Part shown: positions 1-7,436 of the stretch, piece by piece
Numbering within the stretch: the first letter of the stretch is position 1
Layout of the letters: each line of letters begins with the position of its first letter
Source of the DNA: Mariprofundaceae bacterium
GTDB taxonomy: Bacteria; Pseudomonadota; Zetaproteobacteria; Mariprofundales; Mariprofundaceae
Assembly (NCBI GenBank): GCA_027075825.1
Contig: JALSZZ010000191.1
Span: 1 to 10,765, forward strand
Length of the DNA stretch: 10,765 bases
Reading direction: 5' to 3'
Program-made: the position numbers and the translations under genes
The notes under the pieces: model-generated
The model's input: only the letters and a program-made list of their open reading frames with translations
Told to the model about the DNA's origin: nothing
Database searches by the model: none

Positions 1-1341
1 GCTGATATGATCAACTCTGGCCTGAGCCAGGCCCGTGCCGAACAGAACTACCAACAAACATTTGGCCATCTTCCGCAAGCGGGTGCACATGTGTTTGACC
101 CGTATGCCACCAGCGCCGCAACGGCTGTGCAGCTGATACTGGCGGATCCGTATGCCGGGGATGCGGCCTTCTATGCCGGTAGTTTCAGTCAGTTTGCCAG
201 CGATATGGGCATTAGCAATCCTGCCGATCTTGCCTTGCTGCCTTCGTTGCTGGCGGCGGATCTGGCTGATGGTCGGCTGGATGGGCTGGATGCTGCGGCG
301 CAGCCTGTGGTTGTTCCCTCAGGGAATATCAATCTTCAGGTGCTGCATGCGCACATTCCTTTGCCCGACCGCTTTTTGCTGGCCATGACTCACTTTGTCG
401 GCAGTTCGGCCAATACAGCGGCACTGCCTGCGCCAGCCACTGGTTTGCCGCCGGTGCACGGGGATGCGCCAGGCACGGTGCGCGATATCACGCTGGCGAA
501 TGGTCGGCGCATTCGCTGCCAGCTTGATGCCAGTTATGCCACACCGTTTACCGCGCCGTTTGCGAATGTACGCAGCCGCCATATCCTGACCCTTACCGAT
601 CTTGGTAGTAATCTGCCGCTGGATATTTACAGCCTGGGAAGTCCGCTTTCTTCGCTGCGTATCGCACCGCTCATGCATGCCATGAGCGGCGACCAATACA
701 GCGCCCCGATGAGCGTGATTGACATTTCGCAGCACACGCAGGGGCGCTATATGGTGGATGTTTTTTACTGGACACCGTCGGTGCGCAGCAATGGCAGCGC
801 CATGGGGCTGTGGGAGTTGAACGTGCAGATGACTGACAACAGCACAGCACAAGCGCTGCCTGTACAACTGCGCTTTTATCCTGAGGTGACAACAGCGATT
901 AATAACGATGTGTTACAGCTTGCCGTCAGCAACCCTGCGGATCAGTGGTTGCGCCCGGATGGGGTGATTGCGGCGAGAGAATACCATCTGTGGTTGCAGG
1001 ATATCACGCCTTCACTGACGACGGGTTATGATGTAACGGTGTTTCTCTCCACCCGCGATACCTCAACAGCGACCGCATTCCCGGCGCTGACAAGCGGCCT
1101 GATATTGCATGATGCTTCGGGCATACCGTTTCCCGTCAGTACGGTTTCGCTGGGTGTATGGCAACATACCGTCTGTCAGCCACTCTCACCGGTTGCCGGT
1201 CATCCGGGAAGTTATCTGCGGCGCAACATTTTTGGCCCGGCTATCGGCGTTCCTGCCAGGCTGAGTTTCTGTCTGACGGTCAACGGCAATGCCATGAAAA
1301 CCACAACCGGCAGTGATCCGGCCTTGATTGTTACGCTTTAG
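1..1341 (+). CDS. Probable exported beta-rich protein of unknown function, 5' end outside the window
   Basis: The reading frame is open from the first base, ends with TAG at 1339-1341, and shows no convincing ribosome binding site before the first ATG at 7, so the true start and any signal peptide probably lie outside the window. The visible 446 codons have no hydrophobic membrane segment. The N-terminal quarter is helical and Ala/Asp/Leu-rich, including ADLADGRLDGLD near residue 80. The rest alternates short hydrophobic and polar stretches typical of beta sandwiches; a segment near residue 265 (GLWELNVQMTD) resembles the end of an Ig-like or FixH/YtkA-like domain. Only three Cys are visible. 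The gene is convergent with the operon to its right, so it is probably not part of it. I do not recognise the family; a secreted or lipid-anchored Ig-like protein is the best guess. The coding call is strong, the function weak. Confidence 0.8.
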   Translation, partial: ADMINSGLSQARAEQNYQQTFGHLPQAGAHVFDPYATSAATAVQLILADPYAGDAAFYAGSFSQFASDMGISNPADLALLPSLLAADLADGRLDGLDAAAQPVVVPSGNINLQVLHAHIPLPDRFLLAMTHFVGSSANTAALPAPATGLPPVHGDAPGTVRDITLANGRRIRCQLDASYATPFTAPFANVRSRHILTLTDLGSNLPLDIYSLGSPLSSLRIAPLMHAMSGDQYSAPMSVIDISQHTQGRYMVDVFYWTPSVRSNGSAMGLWELNVQMTDNSTAQALPVQLRFYPEVTTAINNDVLQLAVSNPADQWLRPDGVIAAREYHLWLQDITPSLTTGYDVTVFLSTRDTSTATAFPALTSGLILHDASGIPFPVSTVSLGVWQHTVCQPLSPVAGHPGSYLRRNIFGPAIGVPARLSFCLTVNGNAMKTTTGSDPALIVTL

Positions 1342-1404
1342 ATTCGTGCTCCATTGACCAGTAAACAAGCATGGCAAGAACAGATGGTGGCAGCCCTCCG
1401 ATTC

Positions 1405-1443
1405 AGGCTCCGACTTTGCGGGATATTAACATGGAGTCTTTTT
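1405..1443 (+). terminator. Weak candidate rho-independent terminator after the plus-strand gene
   Basis: GGCTCC at 1406-1411 can pair with GGAGTC at 1433-1438 (one G-T wobble). The stem can be extended by an A-T pair outside and a G-T pair inside, and is followed at once by TTTTT at 1439-1443. The loop is long (about 19 nt) and the stem modest, so this is only suggestive. It sits about 65 bp after the TAG of the plus-strand gene, in the convergent gap 1342-1471, which holds no gene that I can support. I found no T-tailed hairpin for the minus-strand operon in this gap. Confidence 0.25.
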
Positions 1444-1471
1444 GCAAGATTCTTCGCCACCCCCGGATCAA

Positions 1472-2263
1472 TCAGGCATTACAAAGCCTGATGACCGCTT
1501 TTGCCCGCGAGGCCAGCATATGTTCTTCGGGGCTTCGGCCATATTTGCTGAAATAGCGCTGAAGGTCATTGAGATATTCCCTTTCAGTACACAGCAGATG
1601 ACCATACTTTCCTTGTTGATAATTTTCTTCCAGAAACATCAGATAGCCGCTGATCTGATCAACCGCAGCGGATTCGTAGAAGGTTGAAAGCGAGTCTCTG
1701 AAAAAAACTCTTGCGCTATTGCCAGAAAGTTCGGCGGCAAGGCGCTCTTTTTCGTTTTCATGAATGAGTTGCAGGCGTTTATACTGAACATCCGCCCAGG
1801 TGTTTTCCTGCTCCAGCGATTGGTATTTATGATCAATTTCATCACGGGCAAAGCGCATATCTTCAACGGCGTTTCTGGCCAGGTTAATCACGGCGACTGT
1901 CGCCAGTGTCATGATGATGCCCAATACTCCGAGCAACATGGAAAAATCATCTGCCGTAGAAGCCATTCCCTGAGGCTGAGGAACAGTATGTTGTCGAGAT
2001 TGCTCTGGCTGGGCAATATGCCGGGCATGCGTCTCAATGCCTGAAAACTGATGTGTGAGCACAGAAATAGCGTACAGTGCGGCGAACAGGCCAAAAAACA
2101 GCGCAACCCCGGCTATCGCTACTCCTCGCAGCACTTCAGGCATATCATGTTTATGCACATCATTTCGAATGCGTAATTTGGTTATGTGGTGAAAAAACCA
2201 GGCAAAATAAAAGCATACTCCGGCCACTGCCAAAGCAATAATCAGACATAGCCAGGAATTCAT
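1472..2263 (-). CDS. Three-helix membrane protein with cytosolic coiled-coil tail, possible operon effector
   Basis: This 263-residue protein is the last gene of the operon. Hydrophobic segments lie at about residues 3-24, 47-70 and 107-128. Basic residues after the first (KLRIR) and just after the third suggest N-terminus out, a short cytosolic loop, a polar periplasmic loop of about 36 residues, and a cytosolic C-terminal half. That half begins with a highly charged helix (about 130-175, with an EQEN...HENEKERLAAEL pattern) that looks like a coiled coil, followed by a helical region to residue 263. The ATG overlaps the stop of the receiver gene as ATGA at 2260-2263. There is no strong ribosome binding site, which suggests translational coupling. 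I recognise no family and no catalytic motif. Known context: small multi-helix membrane proteins often act as killing effectors in bacterial defence operons; that role here is inference. It could instead anchor or sense for the soluble kinases. Confidence 0.88.
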   Translation of the reverse strand: MNSWLCLIIALAVAGVCFYFAWFFHHITKLRIRNDVHKHDMPEVLRGVAIAGVALFFGLFAALYAISVLTHQFSGIETHARHIAQPEQSRQHTVPQPQGMASTADDFSMLLGVLGIIMTLATVAVINLARNAVEDMRFARDEIDHKYQSLEQENTWADVQYKRLQLIHENEKERLAAELSGNSARVFFRDSLSTFYESAAVDQISGYLMFLEENYQQGKYGHLLCTEREYLNDLQRYFSKYGRSPEEHMLASRAKAVIRLCNA

Positions 2264-2679
2264 GAAGAGCCTGTGGAGTTAAGAAACGTTCGGATTTGCG
2301 CCAGAATTTTTTTTGTGCCCTCAGGGCTTTTGTCAAACAGCACCTTATCCTCATCAATATCACCATCAGGAATCCATGCCTGACGAACATTGGAATAGAC
2401 CAGAAAGCGAACGTTACTCTCTTTGCAATATCGCGCAAAAAACTGGCCTTCTTTCATAAAAGTATCTTCTCCCGGTTGCACATATTTCCTGAACGGGCCA
2501 AGGTCTCCCGGCACAAACAGATCAATAATGGCAAGGTCGATTGATTCATCATCCAGGTAAGTTTTTGCTTCGCTCAGGTTCCTGGCGATGAATATCCCGG
2601 TATCTGAATCAACTTCCCGGATGTTCGAAACAAGAAGGGCAATCGCTGCCGGACTGTCTTCGACAAAAAGTATATTCAT
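2260..2679 (-). CDS. Stand-alone response regulator receiver domain protein, no output domain
   Basis: This 139-residue protein consists of a CheY-like receiver only. The acidic pair is Glu7-Asp8 (LFVEDS), the phospho-acceptor is Asp53 (LAIIDLF), the switch position is Ser96 (FLVYSN) and the conserved Lys is Lys117 (LFDKSP), so all catalytic positions are filled. The stretch after Asp53, before the next helix, is longer than usual (about residues 56-76, rich in Pro, Gly and charge), as is the segment between Ser96 and Lys117. The start at 2679 is chosen over an in-frame ATG nine codons upstream because AGGAGG lies nine bases before it and it forms an ATGA overlap with the hybrid-kinase stop. 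With no DNA-binding or enzyme domain it would act by binding a partner, or as a shuttle or phosphate sink between the two kinases. The next gene, a membrane protein, overlaps its stop by four bases. Confidence 0.93.
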   Translation of the reverse strand: MNILFVEDSPAAIALLVSNIREVDSDTGIFIARNLSEAKTYLDDESIDLAIIDLFVPGDLGPFRKYVQPGEDTFMKEGQFFARYCKESNVRFLVYSNVRQAWIPDGDIDEDKVLFDKSPEGTKKILAQIRTFLNSTGSS

Positions 2680-5237
2680 TCCTGTGCTCCTCCTGTTGGC
2701 CAGCACAACCAGGCTTTGACGTGCTCACCATCCTGACAGTTTTCCAACTCCAGTTGCGCACCATACAGTTCAGCAAGCTGTTTTGCCACACTCAGGCCAA
2801 CATGCGCGCCATCAGCCTGGCGCTGCGCTGGCAGATGCCCCGCTTCAAAACGCAAGCGGTACGCCTCATCTGACATGTGGCCGGGATTGCAAACTGACAA
2901 GGCAAGCTTTCCTTCCTGCGGTTTGCTCAAACGTATATCAACAGGCACCGGATCATTCCATTTCCGGATGAATGCCCGTCCGAATTTGATGGCATTATCG
3001 AGCAAGATATTGAGCACCCGCTGAAATACCTCGGTGTTTGCAGCCAACGGCATGTTCCAGCATGCATCATCTTGCGCAAGAGAGGTGATCTCGACGCGTT
3101 TAAACGATATGTTATGCGCATGCGTTTTTTTATAGGTCTCGATGGCTCGCTTCGGATATACGTTCTCAACAGGTTGCCGCGCAGGTCGCCTGATGGTATC
3201 CAGCCAATTGTGGCTTAATTCGTCAGCGGCATCAAGTGACTCTGTCACCACTCGCCAGTTTTCATCGTCTTGCAAACCTCCGTATTGCCCAGCCAGTTCA
3301 TTGGCATGATTTCTGGCGAGATTGAGATTGGATTTCAGTTCATGCGCCAGCGTATTCAGCCAGTTGTTGCGCTCTTCCCTTGCCGTATAATCCTGAATAG
3401 CCCAGCGTGCGCGCTGCAATACGGCATTGATGCGTTTTTTTCGTCTACGGCTGATGCAAAAAGCTGAAGCGTAATGCAGAACGATACAGCCGATGGGCTT
3501 TTCACCTTTTTTCAGGGAGATGGGAATCGCCAACACTGCGCCAACGTCATTTTTCAACCACTCTGCATAGTCTGTTTTTTGTTGATCTTTTAATTCCACC
3601 AAATGCCTGTAGTCTGTTTCCTGTCGCCTCCCTTCCAGGTGATCCAGCAATACCTGGCAGGATGTTGATTGTCGAAAATCCTGATAGCATACGATGTGTT
3701 TCTTTTGTAATACCTCCACCACCGGATGCGCTGATGCCTCGCTGGAAAATGCAAGCCCTTTCACTGCGGGAGGTTCACCGGAACCCTTGCGGTACACATC
3801 CACAACCTTGACCCACACGCTTTGCGTTGTCGGAATCGCCATGGCCACAGTATCGGCTTTGCCAACTTCGCAGGCCGCCTCCGATATAATACGAAAACAT
3901 TGGTCTCGTGTCTCAGCTTCAAACAAGGCCTTGTCCATCTTGTTAATTCGAGCTTCAAAGGATTCCAGGTCACGCAGGCGCTGACGATTGAGGGAAGCTA
4001 TATGAATGTGCAGCAGGCTACGAAAATAAGCTTGCAGGCTGAGCACCTGCGCTTCACTAATGGTATCGTCAGTAGCATCGCCAGACTCCTGGCGGTCGAA
4101 AATGAATAAACCTTTGAGGCGAAGGCCGGAGCCTGATGAATCCCGCTCATCGTTTTCGAGTACAGGAAGCTCCAGCCAGTTGGTGCAACGAATCCCCAGT
4201 TTTTCATTCCAGAATCGAATTTCCGGGTCGTCCTTTGCTTTTTCATCATCCTCTTTACTGCGAATACAATACACCAGCTCGTTATTGTTTAGCTTTTGTT
4301 TGTTCTCCGTCGTTAAATAACCTTGCATGCGTCGTCGCAGCTCGCCAGTCAACGGGCGAAATATCGGCTTTTTCAGTTTGCGACCACTGCAATGTTCGAG
4401 GCGTATGCCTGCATCGTTATCGCTTTCTTCTTTTCTCTCCTTATGCGTGTCATTTACCAGTTCCCGGATGCGGTAATAGCGGGCATGGTTAAATCCCATT
4501 CGCTTTATTTGTTTCAGCAGCAATGCTACACTTTCACCGTGACTGTCCTTATTGTGATCCGGATAATTCACCAATGCCATTTGCACCAGGAAAGTATGCT
4601 CATTTTGTTCGATACGTAATTGTCGAATTTTGTAGCCAACACCTTCCCCGAAAAAAGGATCGCCGATGTGTTCCTCTGGTTCACGCTGAATGGTGTTGGA
4701 AGTCAACCAGTCAGGGTCGTAATCAATGTCTATGTTGCGTGTCCACAGCTTGTTGCTCCAGGTCTCCTTGCCATTGCTGTCAATCACCCGCACAGGCAGG
4801 GGAAAATGATCATCAAAAGGAGGGACAGGGTCATAAAAAATATCGCTGTTCAGCATCGCATAAAGTTTACGCGCATGATTCAGCGGTTTACGAATCACTT
4901 CATCCTGGACATTGGCATTGATCTTTTGAAACGTTTGCGCCGTGGTCTGAATCTCCTCGAACGTCCCCTGACCAATCATCCAGATATTACAATCTTCTGG
5001 CAACACATGCTGATCAGTGAGGTATTCAAGGATTGTTTTACTCGCTGATGTCGTATGCAGATTCACATCCAGCAATAAAAAGGCCGGTTCAAATGCCTGA
5101 ACCTTTGCCGCCAGTTCATTCAGATCCTGCCGGGAATCGAGGCAGCATACCTTAAAACATTCCTGCAGATGTTTTTTGGCAGTGTCGCGGAAATATGCGT
5201 TGTCATCAATAATCAGTAAATGCGGTGATGCGTTCAT
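2676..5237 (-). CDS. Soluble hybrid histidine kinase: receiver, PAS-like, two GAF-like regions, kinase core
   Basis: This 853-residue protein starts with a receiver domain (residues 5-125): Asp11-Asp12, phospho-acceptor Asp57 (LLLDVNL) and Lys117 (IRKPL). The usual Thr/Ser switch after strand 4 appears replaced (WMIGQG). A PAS-like segment follows (about 145-230, VRVIDSNGKETWSN), then two regions with GAF-like pattern (about 235-415 and 425-625). The kinase core carries His632 in LAHELK as the likely phosphorylation site, Asn748 in LLDNAIKF as the N box, a G1 box reading CNPGHM (Asn784 where Asp is usual) and a G2 box GAHVGLSVA. No membrane helix is visible, so it is cytosolic. A receiver at the N-terminus with the kinase behind it suggests it receives phosphate from, or is gated by, another kinase; the neighbouring 727-residue kinase is the obvious candidate. 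The ATG follows AGGGAG with a seven-base spacer and lies 15 bp after the upstream stop. The PAS and GAF calls rest on pattern only. Confidence 0.93.
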   Translation of the reverse strand: MNASPHLLIIDDNAYFRDTAKKHLQECFKVCCLDSRQDLNELAAKVQAFEPAFLLLDVNLHTTSASKTILEYLTDQHVLPEDCNIWMIGQGTFEEIQTTAQTFQKINANVQDEVIRKPLNHARKLYAMLNSDIFYDPVPPFDDHFPLPVRVIDSNGKETWSNKLWTRNIDIDYDPDWLTSNTIQREPEEHIGDPFFGEGVGYKIRQLRIEQNEHTFLVQMALVNYPDHNKDSHGESVALLLKQIKRMGFNHARYYRIRELVNDTHKERKEESDNDAGIRLEHCSGRKLKKPIFRPLTGELRRRMQGYLTTENKQKLNNNELVYCIRSKEDDEKAKDDPEIRFWNEKLGIRCTNWLELPVLENDERDSSGSGLRLKGLFIFDRQESGDATDDTISEAQVLSLQAYFRSLLHIHIASLNRQRLRDLESFEARINKMDKALFEAETRDQCFRIISEAACEVGKADTVAMAIPTTQSVWVKVVDVYRKGSGEPPAVKGLAFSSEASAHPVVEVLQKKHIVCYQDFRQSTSCQVLLDHLEGRRQETDYRHLVELKDQQKTDYAEWLKNDVGAVLAIPISLKKGEKPIGCIVLHYASAFCISRRRKKRINAVLQRARWAIQDYTAREERNNWLNTLAHELKSNLNLARNHANELAGQYGGLQDDENWRVVTESLDAADELSHNWLDTIRRPARQPVENVYPKRAIETYKKTHAHNISFKRVEITSLAQDDACWNMPLAANTEVFQRVLNILLDNAIKFGRAFIRKWNDPVPVDIRLSKPQEGKLALSVCNPGHMSDEAYRLRFEAGHLPAQRQADGAHVGLSVAKQLAELYGAQLELENCQDGEHVKAWLCWPTGGAQE
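2689..2694 (-). promoter_or_regulatory. Ribosome binding site fixing the start of the receiver gene
   Basis: AGGAGG on the minus strand lies nine bases before the ATG at 2679-2677. It sits inside the last codons of the hybrid kinase. It favours this ATG over the in-frame ATG at 2706. Confidence 0.75.
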
Positions 5238-5244
5238 TGTTTTT

Positions 5245-5250
5245 CTCCCT
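5245..5250 (-). promoter_or_regulatory. Ribosome binding site of the hybrid kinase gene
   Basis: AGGGAG on the minus strand lies seven bases before the ATG at 5237-5235, in the only non-overlapping junction among the five complete operon genes (15 bp after the TAG at 5255-5253). Confidence 0.7.
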
Positions 5251-5252
5251 GA

Positions 5253-7436
5253 CTATGCCCGCGCCCGAATCGGCATGGGCAGGCAAATACGGAATCGGGT
5301 TGTCTGCCAGCGGACACTTTCAATATATTTCAAATCGCCGCCGACGCTTCGCAGCAGGTTACGCGAAATAAACAATCCCATGCCGGAGCCAGCTTCACCC
5401 TTTTCACTGAAAAGCGGGCTAAACAATTCTTTGACCATATCGGCGCGTACGCCGGGGCCGTTATCTTCTACGTCAATGCACAGGCCATCTTCAAAAGGTG
5501 GCTGCGCTTCACGGAAACTGCGCACCCGCACCTGCACCCGACCAAGCCCGTCGGGAAGTTGCCGGACAAAATACAGGGCATTGGACAACACATTGCGCAA
5601 CGCCTGATCAATCACATTGGCAGGCAAGGACAATGCCAGTGGATAATCCGGCACATCCAGCAAAAGTGCGCACTGATGGCGGGCAAAAGCATAGGAGGAA
5701 AGCTGGCAGACATGGCTGATCAGTTCATGGATGTTCACATAAGATTTTGCCTTGCGCCGGATAACCGACTGATCTCCCTGGGTCATTTCAATCAAATGCG
5801 CCACTTCTTTGCGCATGCTTTGAAGCGTGTTGCTATCAACAGCCTTGTCTGCCCGCAGCGAAGCAAGCTGATCGTGCAGCGGTGCAGCCGCTACACCGAT
5901 TTCATGCAGGTAGGCAGCACTGTTCAGCCCCATTGCAGCAAACCTTGCCATGGTCTCGTTATGGATGGCGAAAGCAAGCATTTGCATATAGGCGCGAAAT
6001 GCTGGTTGATAACGATCATGAATCTCTTGTGCGGCAGTAAAGCGCGATTGAGCGTGAAACAACAGCAGCACACGCTTAAGGGTGATATCGCCTTCCATCT
6101 CAAAGCTAAAAGGAATAGCATGAATATGTGTGGAATGTGATGGCGCAATGCGTGCCAGTATGCCGGAGGACGTTACCGGATGTTCCTCAATATCCGATGA
6201 GGCAAGACAGCTATTAACCATGGTTTGTGATAGCTCTGCCTGAATGGTCTGCAACTTGTTCAAATCAAGATTATAGACGACGCGTATTGTAAACACGCCT
6301 TCGCGCTCCATGACTACCCACATGGCGGCATGCAGCCTGAACGTTGCACATATTTCTTCCAGAACAGGTTTCATCAGTTGTTGAATCTTTTTGCGCTGGT
6401 AATCGTCGAAATACAATGTTCCTGCATCGCTTTCAGTAATATCTACGCGCTTTCCCCGCCGTAAAACCGCGCTCACCAGGTTGCGAATGTCCAGTGGGGT
6501 AGCAAGCGGAACCAGTTGTCCTGTTTTCAAAGCAGGCGGTTGAGTTTGCGCATCCTCAAGCCACAACAGGCGAACTTTTTGCCGCAACAGTGATTTCTCC
6601 AGGGGGGAGTGATGGTGTTCTACCCAGCAACGAGCCGACATGAGCAGTTCAGTCGGGTGGTTGCGTGCCTGCAGGATGCGGCTGGCATGCTCCAGGCTTT
6701 TCAGGCGAAGTGCTGCGATGCCAAATACCTCCAGCCAGTTGCGCAGATGCTCGGAAAAGTGAATGTCCGGCGTAAGGATGGCTACACGGTGATCGTTGAT
6801 GGCGGGCTTTGCCCATGCTTTGCGGGGAACCAGACGCAACCAGGAATCCTGCGCGACATCCTGTTGCCGTCGCAGTTGTTCCGCTACCAGCAATTGCCGC
6901 AGTGCCGCATGAATGGAAACCGCAATTTCAAGAGTTGGCGCATCCACACGGCTGACAGCCACATACACAAGATCGCCTTTATCAATCACATCGCAGATAT
7001 TGCGACTGCCACCAGGTACATCGGTGATACGCAACAATGCCTCGATACCCGACGGCTGCAAGCGCACAAAAGCACCCGCATAAGTGCCATGTTGTTGGTA
7101 ATCCGGTAAAAAGCGGATCACCTTTCCAATAAAACATTGACCAAGCACGGGCAATTGCCGCAGCCAGGGATTGGCTTCGCGGTCTGCCCAGCGCATGCTG
7201 GCATGGAAGATATCGGCTTGGGTTTCCTTCATCAGGAACAGTTCCACGCTTTCGCCTTCCTGATAGTAGCGGCATTCCATGCCTTCAGGAAGGTGCTCCG
7301 GATGAATCCGGGCGCGGCGAATACAATGCACAGGCCGTTCGAGCCTGATTTCAAGGCAATCATCTTTGACAGTATCAATCACACCGTTGCAAAAACGCTG
7401 CTGCAGGGAAATATCCTCACGCTTACCGCCGGGCAT
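5253..7436 (-). CDS. Soluble histidine kinase with tandem S1-like domains and a degenerate receiver
   Basis: This is a 727-residue protein. The C-terminal kinase core is clear: His511 in YLHEIG (H box), Asn619 in NVLSNALYF (N box), Asp658 in EDNGPGV (G1), and GSGMGLFISRNLL (G2) near residue 685. In front lies a GAF-like region (about 340-500). Before that is a receiver-like fold (about 216-330) that lacks the phospho-acceptor Asp and the Lys (strand 5 reads PLATPLD), so it is a pseudo-receiver. The N-terminus (about 14-85 and 97-180) shows two copies of an S1/OB-like pattern: a GxV start, a central GAFVRL...GIEALLRITDV, then GDLVYVAVSRVD. S1 domains usually bind RNA, so nucleic-acid sensing is possible but unproven. 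There is no membrane helix. The start overlaps the NACHT gene end by 14 bp and has AAGGAG five bases upstream. The kinase call is firm; the S1 and pseudo-receiver calls are by pattern. Confidence 0.93.
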   Translation of the reverse strand: MPGGKREDISLQQRFCNGVIDTVKDDCLEIRLERPVHCIRRARIHPEHLPEGMECRYYQEGESVELFLMKETQADIFHASMRWADREANPWLRQLPVLGQCFIGKVIRFLPDYQQHGTYAGAFVRLQPSGIEALLRITDVPGGSRNICDVIDKGDLVYVAVSRVDAPTLEIAVSIHAALRQLLVAEQLRRQQDVAQDSWLRLVPRKAWAKPAINDHRVAILTPDIHFSEHLRNWLEVFGIAALRLKSLEHASRILQARNHPTELLMSARCWVEHHHSPLEKSLLRQKVRLLWLEDAQTQPPALKTGQLVPLATPLDIRNLVSAVLRRGKRVDITESDAGTLYFDDYQRKKIQQLMKPVLEEICATFRLHAAMWVVMEREGVFTIRVVYNLDLNKLQTIQAELSQTMVNSCLASSDIEEHPVTSSGILARIAPSHSTHIHAIPFSFEMEGDITLKRVLLLFHAQSRFTAAQEIHDRYQPAFRAYMQMLAFAIHNETMARFAAMGLNSAAYLHEIGVAAAPLHDQLASLRADKAVDSNTLQSMRKEVAHLIEMTQGDQSVIRRKAKSYVNIHELISHVCQLSSYAFARHQCALLLDVPDYPLALSLPANVIDQALRNVLSNALYFVRQLPDGLGRVQVRVRSFREAQPPFEDGLCIDVEDNGPGVRADMVKELFSPLFSEKGEAGSGMGLFISRNLLRSVGGDLKYIESVRWQTTRFRICLPMPIRARA

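Noticed and set aside
1471..1492. Perfect 7-bp inverted repeat (ATCAGGC / GCCTGAT) with 8-nt loop across the stop of the membrane-protein gene
   Set aside because: No T-run follows on the minus strand, and the short TTTT on the plus strand begins some six bases later; too weak to call a terminator.
1371..1687. Small plus-strand frames in the convergent gap and running into the membrane-protein gene
   Set aside because: No ribosome binding site, no recognisable product, and most of their length lies opposite the membrane-protein gene.
2260..2706. Longer version of the receiver protein starting at 2706
   Set aside because: It would add nine residues without receiver character; the AGGAGG site and ATGA overlap point to the start at 2679.
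3694..5048. Plus-strand frames opposite the hybrid kinase (such as 4620-5048)
   Set aside because: The minus strand has continuous receiver, sensor and kinase motifs across this stretch; the plus-strand products show no domain pattern.
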